A DNA stretch of 64,000 nucleotides from RGIG3178 sp963674495. Lineage in GTDB: Bacteria; Bacillota; Clostridia; Christensenellales; QAND01. Position numbers and translations under genes: made by a program. Under the pieces are notes generated by a model. That model saw nothing but the letters and a program-made list of their open reading frames with translations. It was not told the origin of the DNA and did not search any database. Positions 35,018 through 43,396 of this stretch are shown one piece after another; position 1 is the stretch's first letter, and the number at the start of each line of letters is the position of its first letter. Location of the stretch: NCBI GenBank assembly GCA_963674495.2, contig CAXXLG010000001.1, forward strand, positions 744,001-808,000. Reading direction: 5' to 3'.

Positions 35018-35560
35018 TTACAATGACTTAGCATTGTTTATCATCTGTTTTCTTTTTTCATCGGTCAATGATTTCTCCATGATCAACGCAATGGCTAAAA
35101 TGCCAACGATGTTGCATGCGAGGCGTAGCAACATGAACGAAAGGCCAAGATTGGATGTTTCGAACAGCAAAAGCGGTATCTTTGTCGTCGACCAAGCGCC
35201 TACGAAAACAAAAATGTTGCTCAGTTTAGCGCCTTTTTTCATCATGACGGCGGCAAGCGGGAAACCGGCGTACAGCGGCCCGGCCGCTGCGGAACCCAAG
35301 ATAAATGCGATGATCACGCCTTTGATTCCGGACCCTTCACCCATAAATCTAATCATGGTCTCTCTCTGTACCCACACATCCAACAACCCCAACAGAACGA
35401 AGATGGGTGGAATGATGGTTAGCATTTCCAAGAGGCTGCTTCCGGTTAGGGCAAAGGCGCTTTTTCCAATGTCCGGTTTGACGACGAGCAATGAAACATT
35501 GATCACAAGAATGATCAGAAAAATTCGATAGCGTTTAACAATAGCAAGCATTTCTTTCAT
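35018..35560 (-). CDS. Permease, ArsP_1/DUF318-like half (2)
   Basis: The product has 180 residues from ATG 35560 (AGGAGGAATTT site) and about four hydrophobic segments. GAWSTTKIPLLLFE and GSAAAGPLYAGFPLA resemble conserved loops of predicted permeases. It overlaps the neighbouring half-gene by 4 bases (ATGA). Together the two would make one eight-helix permease. The substrate is not known; ArsP-like relatives move organoarsenicals, but that is not shown here. Confidence 0.75.
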   Translation of the reverse strand: MKEMLAIVKRYRIFLIILVINVSLLVVKPDIGKSAFALTGSSLLEMLTIIPPIFVLLGLLDVWVQRETMIRFMGEGSGIKGVIIAFILGSAAAGPLYAGFPLAAVMMKKGAKLSNIFVFVGAWSTTKIPLLLFETSNLGLSFMLLRLACNIVGILAIALIMEKSLTDEKRKQMINNAKSL

Positions 35561-36036
35561 CCCAAAATTCCTCCTATTATCAAAGCGCATACGGCTGAAT
35601 AGACAAGTGCCAACCCGTTGCGCAAAAACGCCGTCGATTTACCAAAGTACTTGATTTCAACCGACAGTGTGGCTACACCAACCATCATCAACGTACTGAT
35701 GAACATAGCAACCTGTGCATAACCCGCACCAGCCTGTAAAACTGAAGCGGCCAGCGGGAACGCCACGAACCCAGGAATCAACGTGATGGATCCTATGACA
35801 CCTGCCAGCAACATACCCAGTACGCCGGATTGTGAGCCAAGTAAACTGCCGATCACTTCCTGGTTTAAAACAGTCAGTACCATTCCGACAATCAAAAATA
35901 TACTCAGAAGCTGAGGCAGTATATTCTCAAACGATTTCCACGTTTTCTTCAACGCTTCTTTGGTCTTCTGTTTGCTTTTGATTGCCGACGTTGCCAAGGC
36001 CCCTGCCGCAATTGCATACAGCATATAGGTAAACAT
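35557..36036 (-). CDS. Permease, ArsP_1/DUF318-like half (1)
   Basis: The protein has 159 residues, a cytoplasmic N-terminus KSKQKTKEALKKTWKSFENI, then membrane helices with GVIGSITLIPGFVAFPLA and ISTLMMVGVATLSVEIKYFGK. It is the first half of a split transporter and shares a loop motif type with its partner, suggesting a duplicated half. It is 3 bases downstream of the ArsR gene, so is probably controlled by it. Confidence 0.75.
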   Translation of the reverse strand: MFTYMLYAIAAGALATSAIKSKQKTKEALKKTWKSFENILPQLLSIFLIVGMVLTVLNQEVIGSLLGSQSGVLGMLLAGVIGSITLIPGFVAFPLAASVLQAGAGYAQVAMFISTLMMVGVATLSVEIKYFGKSTAFLRNGLALVYSAVCALIIGGILG

Positions 36037-36039
36037 AAA

Positions 36040-36444
36040 TTATTCCTCCTTCGGACGCGGTGCTTTGTGTCTGTGTCCGCGGTACGGCTTCTGCACGCCA
36101 TTCTTATTTTCATGCCTACGGCATTGGCATTTTGCCCTTCTGTCCCGTCCACATCCGATGATCTCCGGCTCACAAACCTGCCTTTTGATGCGAGCTAGCG
36201 CATGCAGTTCTTCGCCCATTTGATGCAGCGTATCGTATTTAACATCGTAATGCATAAAGTACCCGTGACGCTGTCCTTCCAAAAGCCCCGCCTCACGCAT
36301 CACCTTGATGTGCTGTGAAACGGCAGATTCGGACAGATGCAACTTTTGCGCCAACGCGCCTACGCAATAGTTCCGTTCAAGCAGCAATTTTAAAATGTTC
36401 ATCCTGCTCTCGTCGCAAAGCGCCTTGAATTGTTGAACGCCCAT
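36040..36444 (-). CDS. ArsR-family regulator with Cys/His-rich tail
   Basis: The protein has 134 residues. Residues 1-85 form a winged helix with ALCDESRMNILKLLL and HLSESAVSQHIKVMREAGLL (recognition helix). The C-terminal 50 residues contain CEPEIIGCGRDRRAKCQCRR, a four-cysteine cluster followed by many Arg/Lys/His. It may sense a metal or metalloid and repress the permease genes. Upstream (36481-36498) an inverted repeat ATATC-N8-GATAT is a possible autoregulatory site. Confidence 0.88.
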   Translation of the reverse strand: MGVQQFKALCDESRMNILKLLLERNYCVGALAQKLHLSESAVSQHIKVMREAGLLEGQRHGYFMHYDVKYDTLHQMGEELHALARIKRQVCEPEIIGCGRDRRAKCQCRRHENKNGVQKPYRGHRHKAPRPKEE

Positions 36445-36521
36445 GATCTTAGTACACCCCTTGGCTTAAAATAATCGACGATATCATAACATGGATATTT
36501 ATTTAAGTCTACGCTAATATG

Positions 36522-36547
36522 AAAGGCTTGGCAATTGCCAGGCCTTT
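36522..36547 (-). terminator. Inverted repeat after the HAAS-type gene
   Basis: AAAGGCTTGGCA and TGCCAGGCCTTT pair with one mismatch; on the minus strand it is followed by CATATTAG, so the T-run is weak. It separates the 36593 gene from the ArsR gene. Confidence 0.5.
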
Positions 36548-36592
36548 GTATGAGCCAAACTTTGGTGCCGTTTTCGATAATGGAAATGATTC

Positions 36593-37585
36593 TTACCGTG
36601 CATCGCTCCTGTAAGCTAGATAGAAGCACTTTACAATGTCCCATACGGACGCGACGATGATTATGCCCGTTAGGATAAGAAGACCTTTTTGAAAACCCAT
36701 TGCAGTGGTATTTGGGTCCCAAATGAGCATCTCGCCCATCCGCGTTACAAAATCCTGGTTAAAAACGTTGGCGTAGTTGACAAAGTAGATCACGAACGCC
36801 GTACTGGCGACGCGATACAGTGCATTGAAAAACGCCAGCGGAAAGTTCCAGTGCCCATAGTAAAGCTTCATGACGCTGACCAGCAACGCACCAATGGCCA
36901 ACGCTATGACATAGGGGACCAGCCCGATCAAAATATCCGCGTGGAACAACGGGACAGACGGCGTAAAATCCGTATACAGTGCTAGATATCTGGAATAGCG
37001 CAACATGACAAGGACAAGCACCGCGTTAAAGATTACCATGAATATCATCGAAATCAGCGTTGCATTGCGCGATATGCGTCTGGCTCTATGCGGCATCCTG
37101 GGCAAATCTCGGACAGACCATGCCCTCTCCTTGTTCTTGTTGCCAAAACGGTCGATACACACAAAGACAACAGTTACCGATACGAAGGCGACCATTGCAG
37201 CCGTCACGGCGCAACCTAGAATGGTTAGGATTATGGCATTGATAAGGTCGGATACGGCTATCGTGGAAGGCCCTTCCACGATGTATTTTACGATACTGCT
37301 GATCAGTGTGGCCATAAATAGGACAATGGCAACAATCTTCAACACAGCCCAATAGTCATCGTATACGGCTGGCGAAATCAGATATCGTTTATCCGATCGG
37401 TATTGTTCCGCTTTGGATACGGGCGAACCAAGAGAATCCAAAACACGTGTGACGTCCTCGTCCGTCGGATTCTCTCCCAACATACCCATGATTTGAGCCA
37501 ACAGTTCCTTCTCCACCTGTGTGCGTTGCTTTGTTGGCAAACGGCGGACCACATCGTAGATATAGCGCTCAATGAGGGGATTCAT
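36593..37585 (-). CDS. HAAS-domain (DUF1700-like) membrane protein
   Basis: A 330-residue protein. The N-terminal ~65 residues have RYIYDVVRRLPTKQRTQVEKEL and VLDSLGSPVSKAEQYR, the HAAS signalling-domain pattern found in partners of PadR regulators. The rest is about seven hydrophobic segments. No PadR gene is adjacent, unlike in most genomes, so its regulator may lie elsewhere. The ATG follows AAAGGAG. Confidence 0.75.
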   Translation of the reverse strand: MNPLIERYIYDVVRRLPTKQRTQVEKELLAQIMGMLGENPTDEDVTRVLDSLGSPVSKAEQYRSDKRYLISPAVYDDYWAVLKIVAIVLFMATLISSIVKYIVEGPSTIAVSDLINAIILTILGCAVTAAMVAFVSVTVVFVCIDRFGNKNKERAWSVRDLPRMPHRARRISRNATLISMIFMVIFNAVLVLVMLRYSRYLALYTDFTPSVPLFHADILIGLVPYVIALAIGALLVSVMKLYYGHWNFPLAFFNALYRVASTAFVIYFVNYANVFNQDFVTRMGEMLIWDPNTTAMGFQKGLLILTGIIIVASVWDIVKCFYLAYRSDAR

Positions 37586-37921
37586 TCTCTATCTCCTTTT
37601 CGTATCAATGTTGATCGGTTTACCATCGCATATATTCAATATGGTTTTTAATGCTCGATTACCCAAGATATGCTTATTTCTTTAATGTAATTGTACTGTG
37701 CACACAGCGTTTGCGTCAATGTATAATCATAACTATCGCGACTGACGATCCGTGAAAGCAGTTCGCACACTTGACGACGCATAGCGAAGTCGGTATGCTA
37801 AATATTAATGACGACTGGCTTTGTTGCGTATAAATAGATTTCAATAATGTCGTCTTACATAACCGATTATTTTTAGTCTCAACACAACAATATTGCGACT
37901 ATTCATACCAGGAGGAGTAAC
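37586..37921. other. Intergenic region between HAAS and YbaK genes
   Basis: About 335 bases between divergent genes. It holds the minus-strand promoter noted separately; no open frame with a site, RNA family or repeat was seen. The plus-strand promoter for the YbaK gene is not obvious. Confidence 0.4.
37690..37719 (-). promoter_or_regulatory. Predicted promoter of the HAAS gene
   Basis: On the minus strand -35 TTGACG (37714-37719) and -10 TACAAT (37690-37695) are 18 bases apart; the leader to the ATG is about 100 bases. Confidence 0.5.
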
Positions 37922-38416
37922 ATGTCGGTAACAAATGTAAAGGACTACCTGAAGACCTATGGAATGGACAAGCGGGTTTTGGAGTTTCCAGTATCCAGCG
38001 CAACGGTGGAACTGGCAGCCAAAGCTGTGGGCGTTGAGCCGGCGCGCATTGCCAAAACATTGTCCTTCATACACGGCGACAGCGAGCGGTGTATCCTTAT
38101 ATTGACGGCAGGCGATGCCCGCATTGACAATGCAAAATTTCGTCAGCAGTTCCATTTCAAAGCACGGATGCTAAAAGCGGATCAAGTGGCATCCATGACC
38201 GGTCATCAAATTGGCGGCGTCTGTCCATTTGGACTTTTGGATCAATCCATTGTGGATGTCTATCTCGACGAGTCACTCCATCGGTTTGATACTGTATTCC
38301 CCGCTGCGGGCAGTAGCAATTCAGCCCTCGAGGTGACATGTGACGAACTCTATCAAATAAGCTGCGCACTTGCATGGGTAGACGTGTGCAAGGGTTGGAT
38401 GGACGAAACCGTATAG
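37922..38416 (+). CDS. YbaK/EbsC-family aminoacyl-tRNA deacylase
   Basis: The 164-residue YbaK fold has LEFPVSSATVELAAKAVGVEPARIAKTLSF, the DARIDNAKF region with a conserved Lys, and the C-terminal GGVCPFGL segment. The family hydrolyses mischarged tRNA (for example Cys-tRNA-Pro) in trans. Specificity cannot be read from the sequence. The ATG follows AGGAGG with good spacing. A GNAT pseudogene starts just downstream. Confidence 0.88.
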   Translation: MSVTNVKDYLKTYGMDKRVLEFPVSSATVELAAKAVGVEPARIAKTLSFIHGDSERCILILTAGDARIDNAKFRQQFHFKARMLKADQVASMTGHQIGGVCPFGLLDQSIVDVYLDESLHRFDTVFPAAGSSNSALEVTCDELYQISCALAWVDVCKGWMDETV

Positions 38417-38430
38417 GATATGATGGTTTC

Positions 38431-38939
38431 ATGGACGCTATGTTGCAGTCTTTTCAACAGAGCGCTGCAAACAGCATTCGTAAATATGCCGACAATGCGA
38501 ACGTTGCGCGTATGATTCGTGATGGATTTGCGTACCCCTATACAATCGATCATGCAACTTCTTTTATCAAGCGTCTCATCGAGGCGCCCAAGGCGCGTGT
38601 TTTAGCGCGTGCGATATGCATTGGCGGCATGGCCGTCGATTCCATTGCATTGTTTGTCCAAGATGATGTCTATCGAAAAACAGCTGATTTGGCTTATTGG
38701 TTGGGAGAACCATTTTGGGGGCGCCGCATCACAACTTGGACGATCCGGCCCATCTGTGCGTAGGTGTTTGGCCTTTGGCACATCGAACGCATACAGGCCG
38801 AGCCTTTTGCCGAGAACACCGCGTCTCGAAAGGCACTTGAAAACGCGTGCTTTGTCTGTAAAGGCACACTGCGCAAACACGTCTATTTAAGAAGGGCCAT
38901 CTACAGGACGCTTGTATCTATGCCCTGCTCAAGGCATGA
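38431..38939 (+). pseudogene. Broken GNAT (RimJ/RimL-type) acetyltransferase
   Basis: The frame starting at ATG 38431 gives a GNAT N-terminus (ARMIRDGFAYPYTIDHATSFI, IGGMAVDSIALFVQDDV, LAYWLGEPFWGR). It hits an in-frame TAG at 38761-38763 and continues in the same frame with VFGLWHIERIQAEPFAENT, ASRKALENACFVCKGTLRKH and VYLRRAIYRTLV. Near 38916 a further shift is needed to reach the usual ending YALLKA (38919-38939). A nonsense mutation and a frameshift make it a pseudogene; sequencing error is the alternative. Confidence 0.8.
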
Positions 38940-38965
38940 GGACTCAGCCATATCCATTTGATACC

Positions 38966-38990
38966 AGCAGCGGGATTCCTGCTGCTTTTA
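38966..38990 (+). terminator. Terminator after the GNAT pseudogene
   Basis: AGCAGC and GCTGCT flank a 9-base loop whose ends can extend the pairing, followed by TTTTA. Confidence 0.6.
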
Positions 38991-38993
38991 CAT

Positions 38994-39021
38994 TTGACAA
39001 CCGGACAATCCCACGTATACT
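38994..39021 (+). promoter_or_regulatory. Predicted promoter of the DUF6530 gene
   Basis: A perfect -35 TTGACA (38994-38999) and -10 TATACT (39016-39021) are 16 bases apart, about 35 bases upstream of the ATG. Confidence 0.7.
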
Positions 39022-39055
39022 GTTTGTATATTACTAAACTACTAAGAGGTGCAAC

Positions 39056-39532
39056 ATGGATATTCCCACGACTCTCAAGCACAAACCCGTTATCGTATCA
39101 AAGGACTATGATCGTATTGACGGGCGAAAAGAAGATTCCGACTCAAAAGGCCTGTCCGTTGGGCTTGCTCAGTGGAACGACCGTGGCAAGGTCGACATTT
39201 CTGCCAAGGTATGGCGGTATACAGGGCAAAAATGGTCAAGACAGTCGGAGGAGATGCCACTGCATCGCGTATTGGACCTATCCATTCTGGTATGCCGTAC
39301 GCTGCAATATTTTCGCGATGCGTACCGGTATGAGAAACTCTATGATCCAGCGAATCCTCACATCGACCGCATTGCCCTGCAAGGGGGCGCCATGGACGTG
39401 GCAATATGCACGCAAAACCATATGATCGAAGAGGACATTCGTCTGTTCGACAATGCATTGCATGCGGACGATGAATTGCTTGGCGAAAGACTAGCCCGCC
39501 TTGCCGGAGTACTCAGGGACATGGGCTATTGA
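39056..39532 (+). CDS. DUF6530-family protein
   Basis: The protein has 158 residues, hydrophilic, without membrane or signal segments. PTTLKHKPVIVSKDYDRIDG, KGLSVGLAQWNDRGKVDIS and WRYTGQKWSRQSEEMPLHRV are strongly reminiscent of DUF6530 proteins. Function unknown. It has its own strong promoter. The DNA glycosylase gene follows closely, with its site 15-20 bases after the stop, so the two could be co-transcribed. Confidence 0.7.
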   Translation: MDIPTTLKHKPVIVSKDYDRIDGRKEDSDSKGLSVGLAQWNDRGKVDISAKVWRYTGQKWSRQSEEMPLHRVLDLSILVCRTLQYFRDAYRYEKLYDPANPHIDRIALQGGAMDVAICTQNHMIEEDIRLFDNALHADDELLGERLARLAGVLRDMGY

Positions 39533-39565
39533 CGCTTGCGCGCATTTATGAGGAGATCGGTCACT

Positions 39566-40063
39566 GTGGAATGCATTGTACATCCGTTTAATCCCATCTA
39601 CGATCAAAACAGCCGTGTGCTGATATTGGGCACCATGGCTTCGCCCGCTTCGCGCAAGGCCGGCATCTATTACGGCCATCCCCAAAACCGGTTTTGGCGT
39701 ATTATGGGAGATCTGTTTTTGGAATCCACGCCCATGGTTCGAAAAGAACGCATTGCTTTTTGCTACCGTCACCGCATTGCGCTGTGGGATGTGCTCAAAA
39801 GCTGTGAGATACGCGGTGCACAGGATGGCAGCATACGCGATCCTGTCGTGCAGCCGCTTGAAACTGTCCTGAATGTATCGCCGATACGCGCTGTATTCAC
39901 AAACGGACAAAAAGCGCATACTCTGTACATGCGCTATGTGTTTGATACAACGGACATTGCGGATATTTCACTCCCCTCCACAAGTCCCGCAAACTGCCGG
40001 TACGCATATGTGGATCTGTTGAAGGCGTACCGTGCTATCCTGCCCTTTTTGGCAGACGATTAA
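39566..40063 (+). CDS. DNA-deoxyinosine/hypoxanthine glycosylase (UDG superfamily, family 6-like)
   Basis: The product has 165 residues from GTG 39566 behind GAGGAG; the frame extends upstream without a site. VLILGTMASPASRKAGIYYGHPQNRFWRIM is the UDG-superfamily motif region and IALWDVLKSCEIRGAQDGSI follows, as in family 6 enzymes that excise deaminated adenine. Catalytic activity is not shown. It is close to DUF6530 and upstream of metK. Confidence 0.85.
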   Translation: MECIVHPFNPIYDQNSRVLILGTMASPASRKAGIYYGHPQNRFWRIMGDLFLESTPMVRKERIAFCYRHRIALWDVLKSCEIRGAQDGSIRDPVVQPLETVLNVSPIRAVFTNGQKAHTLYMRYVFDTTDIADISLPSTSPANCRYAYVDLLKAYRAILPFLADD

Positions 40064-40242
40064 AAGTTCTCTTGTGCGTATTCAATGCCAGAAATTGTAT
40101 GGCAAGTGCGATATACGGAACGGAATAAACATCTTTTTAAAAGGCACAAAGAACATGGCACAACGCCCTTTCATTTGTTATAATATTTTATTATGGTGCC
40201 GCATAAGAGCACCTTTAGGAATTTCTCAAAGGAGATGTAGGT

Positions 40243-41433
40243 ATGCCCAAAATGCTATTCACGTCGGAATCCGTTACCGAAGGACATCCGGATAAAATTT
40301 GCGATCAGATTTCCGACGCCGTATTGGATAGACTCCTTGAACAGGACCCGAATGCGCGCGTTGCGTGTGAAACCTGTTGTACTACGGGCCTTGTATTGAT
40401 CATGGGAGAAATAACAACCGATTGTTATGTGGATATTGCAAAGACCGCGCGCGAAGTCATCTGCGATATAGGGTACGACAGGCCGGAACTTGGATTCAAC
40501 GGTCAATCCTGCAGCGTCCTTCTGTGTTTAGATGAACAATCCCCCGACATTGCACGCGGCGTGAACGCCGCTTTGGAGCAGCGCGACGGTTCGCACGATA
40601 CGGACGATATCATCGGTGCCGGCGACCAGGGGATGATGTTCGGGTACGCGTGTGATGAAACGCCCGAGTACATGCCCCTGCCCATATCGCTTGCACACAC
40701 GTTGGCAAAACGCCTTGCTTTTGTGCGCAGAAGCGGCCTTATGCCCTGTCTATATCCCGATGGCAAAACACAAGTTACCGTTGAGTATCATGACGGCAGA
40801 CCTACGCGAATACACACCGTTGTGCTATCCACCCAGCATCGTGAAGATATTGCCATGGCCGAACTTCGCGAACTGCTGCGGGAACATGTGATTTTACCGG
40901 TTTTGCAGGATCGGGGACTGGATGAAAAAACGAACATCTATATCAATCCGACAGGGCGTTTCGTGGTGGGTGGCCCGCAGGGCGACAGCGGCCTGACGGG
41001 CCGAAAAATAGTGGTAGACACCTATGGCGGCTATTCGCGCAACGGCGGTGGGGCCTTTTCCGGAAAGGATCCGACCAAGGTTGACAGGAGCGCATCATAC
41101 GCCGCACGCCATATCGCAAAAAATATCGTAGCCGCCGGTCTGGCAAAGCAATGTGAAATACAGATCTCCTATGCCATCGGCATGTCCAAACCCATATCCG
41201 TAATGGCGGACACGTTTGGTACCGGCATCCTGCCCAATGATACCATCGCGGAAATGATCAACAAATTGTTTGATCTTAGACCGCTCGCTATCATTCGCTC
41301 TTTAGATCTTAGAAAGCCTATCTATCGAAACGTCGCCGTATATGGGCATATGGGCCGGGAAGATCTTAACGTCAGCTGGGAACGCCTTGACAGGGTGGAC
41401 GACATCAGGGCCATGGCAAAAACATATCGGTGA
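40243..41433 (+). CDS. metK: S-adenosylmethionine synthetase
   Basis: The 396-residue enzyme makes SAM from methionine and ATP. ESVTEGHPDKICDQISDAV with His at residue 15, GAGDQGMMFGYA, and GGYSRNGGGAFSGKDPTKVDRSA (phosphate/Mg loop) are diagnostic. The ATG follows AAAGGAG. A TATAAT at 40179-40184 is upstream. I looked for a SAM riboswitch in the ~180-base leader and saw none of the classes I know. A terminator follows at once. Confidence 0.97.
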   Translation: MPKMLFTSESVTEGHPDKICDQISDAVLDRLLEQDPNARVACETCCTTGLVLIMGEITTDCYVDIAKTAREVICDIGYDRPELGFNGQSCSVLLCLDEQSPDIARGVNAALEQRDGSHDTDDIIGAGDQGMMFGYACDETPEYMPLPISLAHTLAKRLAFVRRSGLMPCLYPDGKTQVTVEYHDGRPTRIHTVVLSTQHREDIAMAELRELLREHVILPVLQDRGLDEKTNIYINPTGRFVVGGPQGDSGLTGRKIVVDTYGGYSRNGGGAFSGKDPTKVDRSASYAARHIAKNIVAAGLAKQCEIQISYAIGMSKPISVMADTFGTGILPNDTIAEMINKLFDLRPLAIIRSLDLRKPIYRNVAVYGHMGREDLNVSWERLDRVDDIRAMAKTYR

Positions 41434-41438
41434 GAATT

Positions 41439-41465
41439 GGGCGGATTTCATATCCGCCCTTTTTT
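41439..41465 (+). terminator. Terminator of metK
   Basis: GGGCGGAT and ATCCGCCC form an 8-bp GC-rich stem with a short loop, followed by six T. Confidence 0.9.
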
Positions 41466-41512
41466 ACATGAGTTGAACGACAATGCCCGACATGCATTGG
41501 TATATTATTAAT

Positions 41513-41550
41513 ATGAACGATGGCACCTCGGTGAATCGTCATTGTTTTTT
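41513..41550 (+). terminator. Second hairpin-terminator ahead of xpt
   Basis: ATGAACGAT and ATCGTCAT pair with one bulged A, with an inner CACC-GGTG stem, and are followed by GTTTTTT. It overlaps the -35 of the xpt promoter and has no gene of its own upstream, so it may stop a short leader or read-through from metK. Confidence 0.5.
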
Positions 41551-41570
41551 CAATATTTTTGGACTATAAT
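41542..41570 (+). promoter_or_regulatory. Predicted promoter of xpt
   Basis: -35 TTGTTT (41542-41547) and perfect -10 TATAAT (41565-41570) are 17 bases apart. The leader to the start at 41617 is about 40 bases, too short for a purine riboswitch. Confidence 0.55.
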
Positions 41571-41616
41571 TGAGTATCATTCGTATGTGTATAAAAGCGG
41601 TGGGGCGGTGTTTGTA

Positions 41617-42192
41617 TTGAAAGCGCTCAGGCAACGGATTCTTTCTGAAGGAAGGGTCCTTCCCGGTCAAATTCTCAAAGTGGATGGGTTTTTAAACCAT
41701 CGTGTGGATGTTTCTTTTGTAGACGAAATGGGACGAGAGTTCCATCGTTTGTTTTATAGCGAACCTGTGACAAAAATACTCACCCTCGAAGCCAGCGGTA
41801 TCCCTATTGCATATGCCACTGCAAAGGCTTTCGGCGTCCCGCTATTATTCGCCAAGAAAGCAAAATCCTCAAACATTGACGCCACCGTATATACAAGCCG
41901 CGTTCATTCCTATACGTACAATACCGAATATAGCATTTTGGTTTCAAAGCAATACCTACATCATTCGGACAATATCCTTATCATCGATGACTTTTTGGCA
42001 AATGGACAAGCCTTAAAAGGCTTAATCGATCTTGTCCACCAGGCGTGCGCCACGCTTGTTGGCGCCGGCGTTGCCATCGAAAAAGGATTCCAAACCGGTG
42101 GAAAGGCATTGCGAGCAAGCGGTATAGATGTGAAGGCATTGGCCACCATTGCATCTATTGACGGCGATAAAGTCGTCCTAACAGAGGAATAA
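41617..42192 (+). CDS. xpt: Xanthine phosphoribosyltransferase
   Basis: The 191-residue enzyme salvages xanthine to XMP with PRPP. TTG at 41617 is chosen because the mature N-terminus (LKALRQRILSEGRVLPGQIL) then matches the family; the longer frame to 41542 has no homologous content. ILIIDDFLANGQAL is the PRPP-binding loop. It is co-oriented with, and 49 bases upstream of, a nucleoside-type ABC transporter, so purine uptake and salvage are probably co-expressed. Confidence 0.92.
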   Translation: MKALRQRILSEGRVLPGQILKVDGFLNHRVDVSFVDEMGREFHRLFYSEPVTKILTLEASGIPIAYATAKAFGVPLLFAKKAKSSNIDATVYTSRVHSYTYNTEYSILVSKQYLHHSDNILIIDDFLANGQALKGLIDLVHQACATLVGAGVAIEKGFQTGGKALRASGIDVKALATIASIDGDKVVLTEE

Positions 42193-42241
42193 ACTCGCAA
42201 ATACGAGTTTATTTAATATCATTTTTGGAGGGCACACAAGA

Positions 42242-43363
42242 ATGAAAAAACGTGTTTTTGCCATTTTGTTGGCACTGGTAGTTCTGTTTGCGTTTGCAGG
42301 TTGTACAACCACGCAACCGCAGACCTCCCCGACCGCTTCGTCGGACGACGGAACCATGGCGATTGAAGATCTTGTCATCGGATTCATCTACATCGGGCCG
42401 GTGGGCGACGGCGGTTGGACGGATGCGCATGACGCGGGCCGTCAGGCGGCCATTGCCGCATACCCCGGATTACAGACCATGATCACCGAGAACGTTCCCG
42501 AGACCGCTGATTGCGAGCAAGCCATCCGCAACCTGATTGATCAGGGTTGCAATGTGATCTTTGCCACCAGCTTCGGCTTCCAGGACTACACCGTCAATAT
42601 GGCGGCAGAGTATCCGGACGTCAAATTTTTCCACGCCACCGGCTATATGACAAGCGACAACCTGTCCCAGTACAACGGCCGTATGTACCAACCGCGCTTT
42701 TTGGCCGGTATTGCGGCGGGTATGAAGAGCGAAAGTGGCAAGATCGGTTATGTCGCAGCGTTCCCCATTCCCGAAGTGCTGCGCGGCATCAATGCCTATG
42801 CACTGGGCGCCAAGCTTGCCAATCCCGACGCCACCGTGGAAGTACTGTGGACAAACTCTTGGGTTGATCCCGCCGCCGCCCGCCTGAGCGCCGAAGAGCT
42901 GCTCAACCGCGGATGCGATGTTCTGGGCTATCATCAGGACTTCACCACCCCGATCGTCGCCGCACAGGAAAAGGGCTGCTTCGCCACGGGTAACAACGTT
43001 TCCTCCGTCGGCGTTGCGGATGATGCGTACTTGACCGCTCCGCTGTTCAACTGGGGCGCGTATTATGTTGAAATTATCGGCCAGATCATGGACGGCACCT
43101 ATGTTGGTGGCGAAAGCTACTGGGGCTCCATGGCGGACGGTATGGTCTCCCTTGACGCACTGACCGACAATTGCGCCGAAGGCACGCAGGCCATGATAGA
43201 CGAATACACCCAGAAGATAATGGATGGCACATGGGACGTGTTCACCGGCGAGATCAAAGATCAGGCCGGTACCGTCAAAGTGGCTGAAGGCGAGACAATG
43301 TCCGACGAGGATTTATCGTCCATGGATTGGTTTGCGGACAACGTCATCGGTACCATTCAATAG
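42242..43363 (+). CDS. BMP-family ABC transporter substrate-binding lipoprotein
   Basis: Med/BmpA-type binding protein, 373 residues. Signal peptide KKRVFAILLALVVLFAFAGC puts the lipidated Cys at residue 21, followed by a Thr/Ser-rich linker. VIGFIYIGPVGDGGWTDAHDAG and IFATSFGFQDYTVNMA are the family signatures. With the ABC genes that follow it forms a nucleoside-type importer; xpt upstream suggests purines. The exact ligand (inosine, guanosine, or another) is unknown. Confidence 0.92.
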   Translation: MKKRVFAILLALVVLFAFAGCTTTQPQTSPTASSDDGTMAIEDLVIGFIYIGPVGDGGWTDAHDAGRQAAIAAYPGLQTMITENVPETADCEQAIRNLIDQGCNVIFATSFGFQDYTVNMAAEYPDVKFFHATGYMTSDNLSQYNGRMYQPRFLAGIAAGMKSESGKIGYVAAFPIPEVLRGINAYALGAKLANPDATVEVLWTNSWVDPAAARLSAEELLNRGCDVLGYHQDFTTPIVAAQEKGCFATGNNVSSVGVADDAYLTAPLFNWGAYYVEIIGQIMDGTYVGGESYWGSMADGMVSLDALTDNCAEGTQAMIDEYTQKIMDGTWDVFTGEIKDQAGTVKVAEGETMSDEDLSSMDWFADNVIGTIQ

Positions 43364-43396
43364 ACCCGAACGAAACAAGCACGAATGAGGAAATGC

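Noticed and set aside
40064..40242. Possible SAM riboswitch before metK
   Set aside because: The leader has no S-box-like core or paired terminator-antiterminator; only a -10 box and a good ribosome site are visible.
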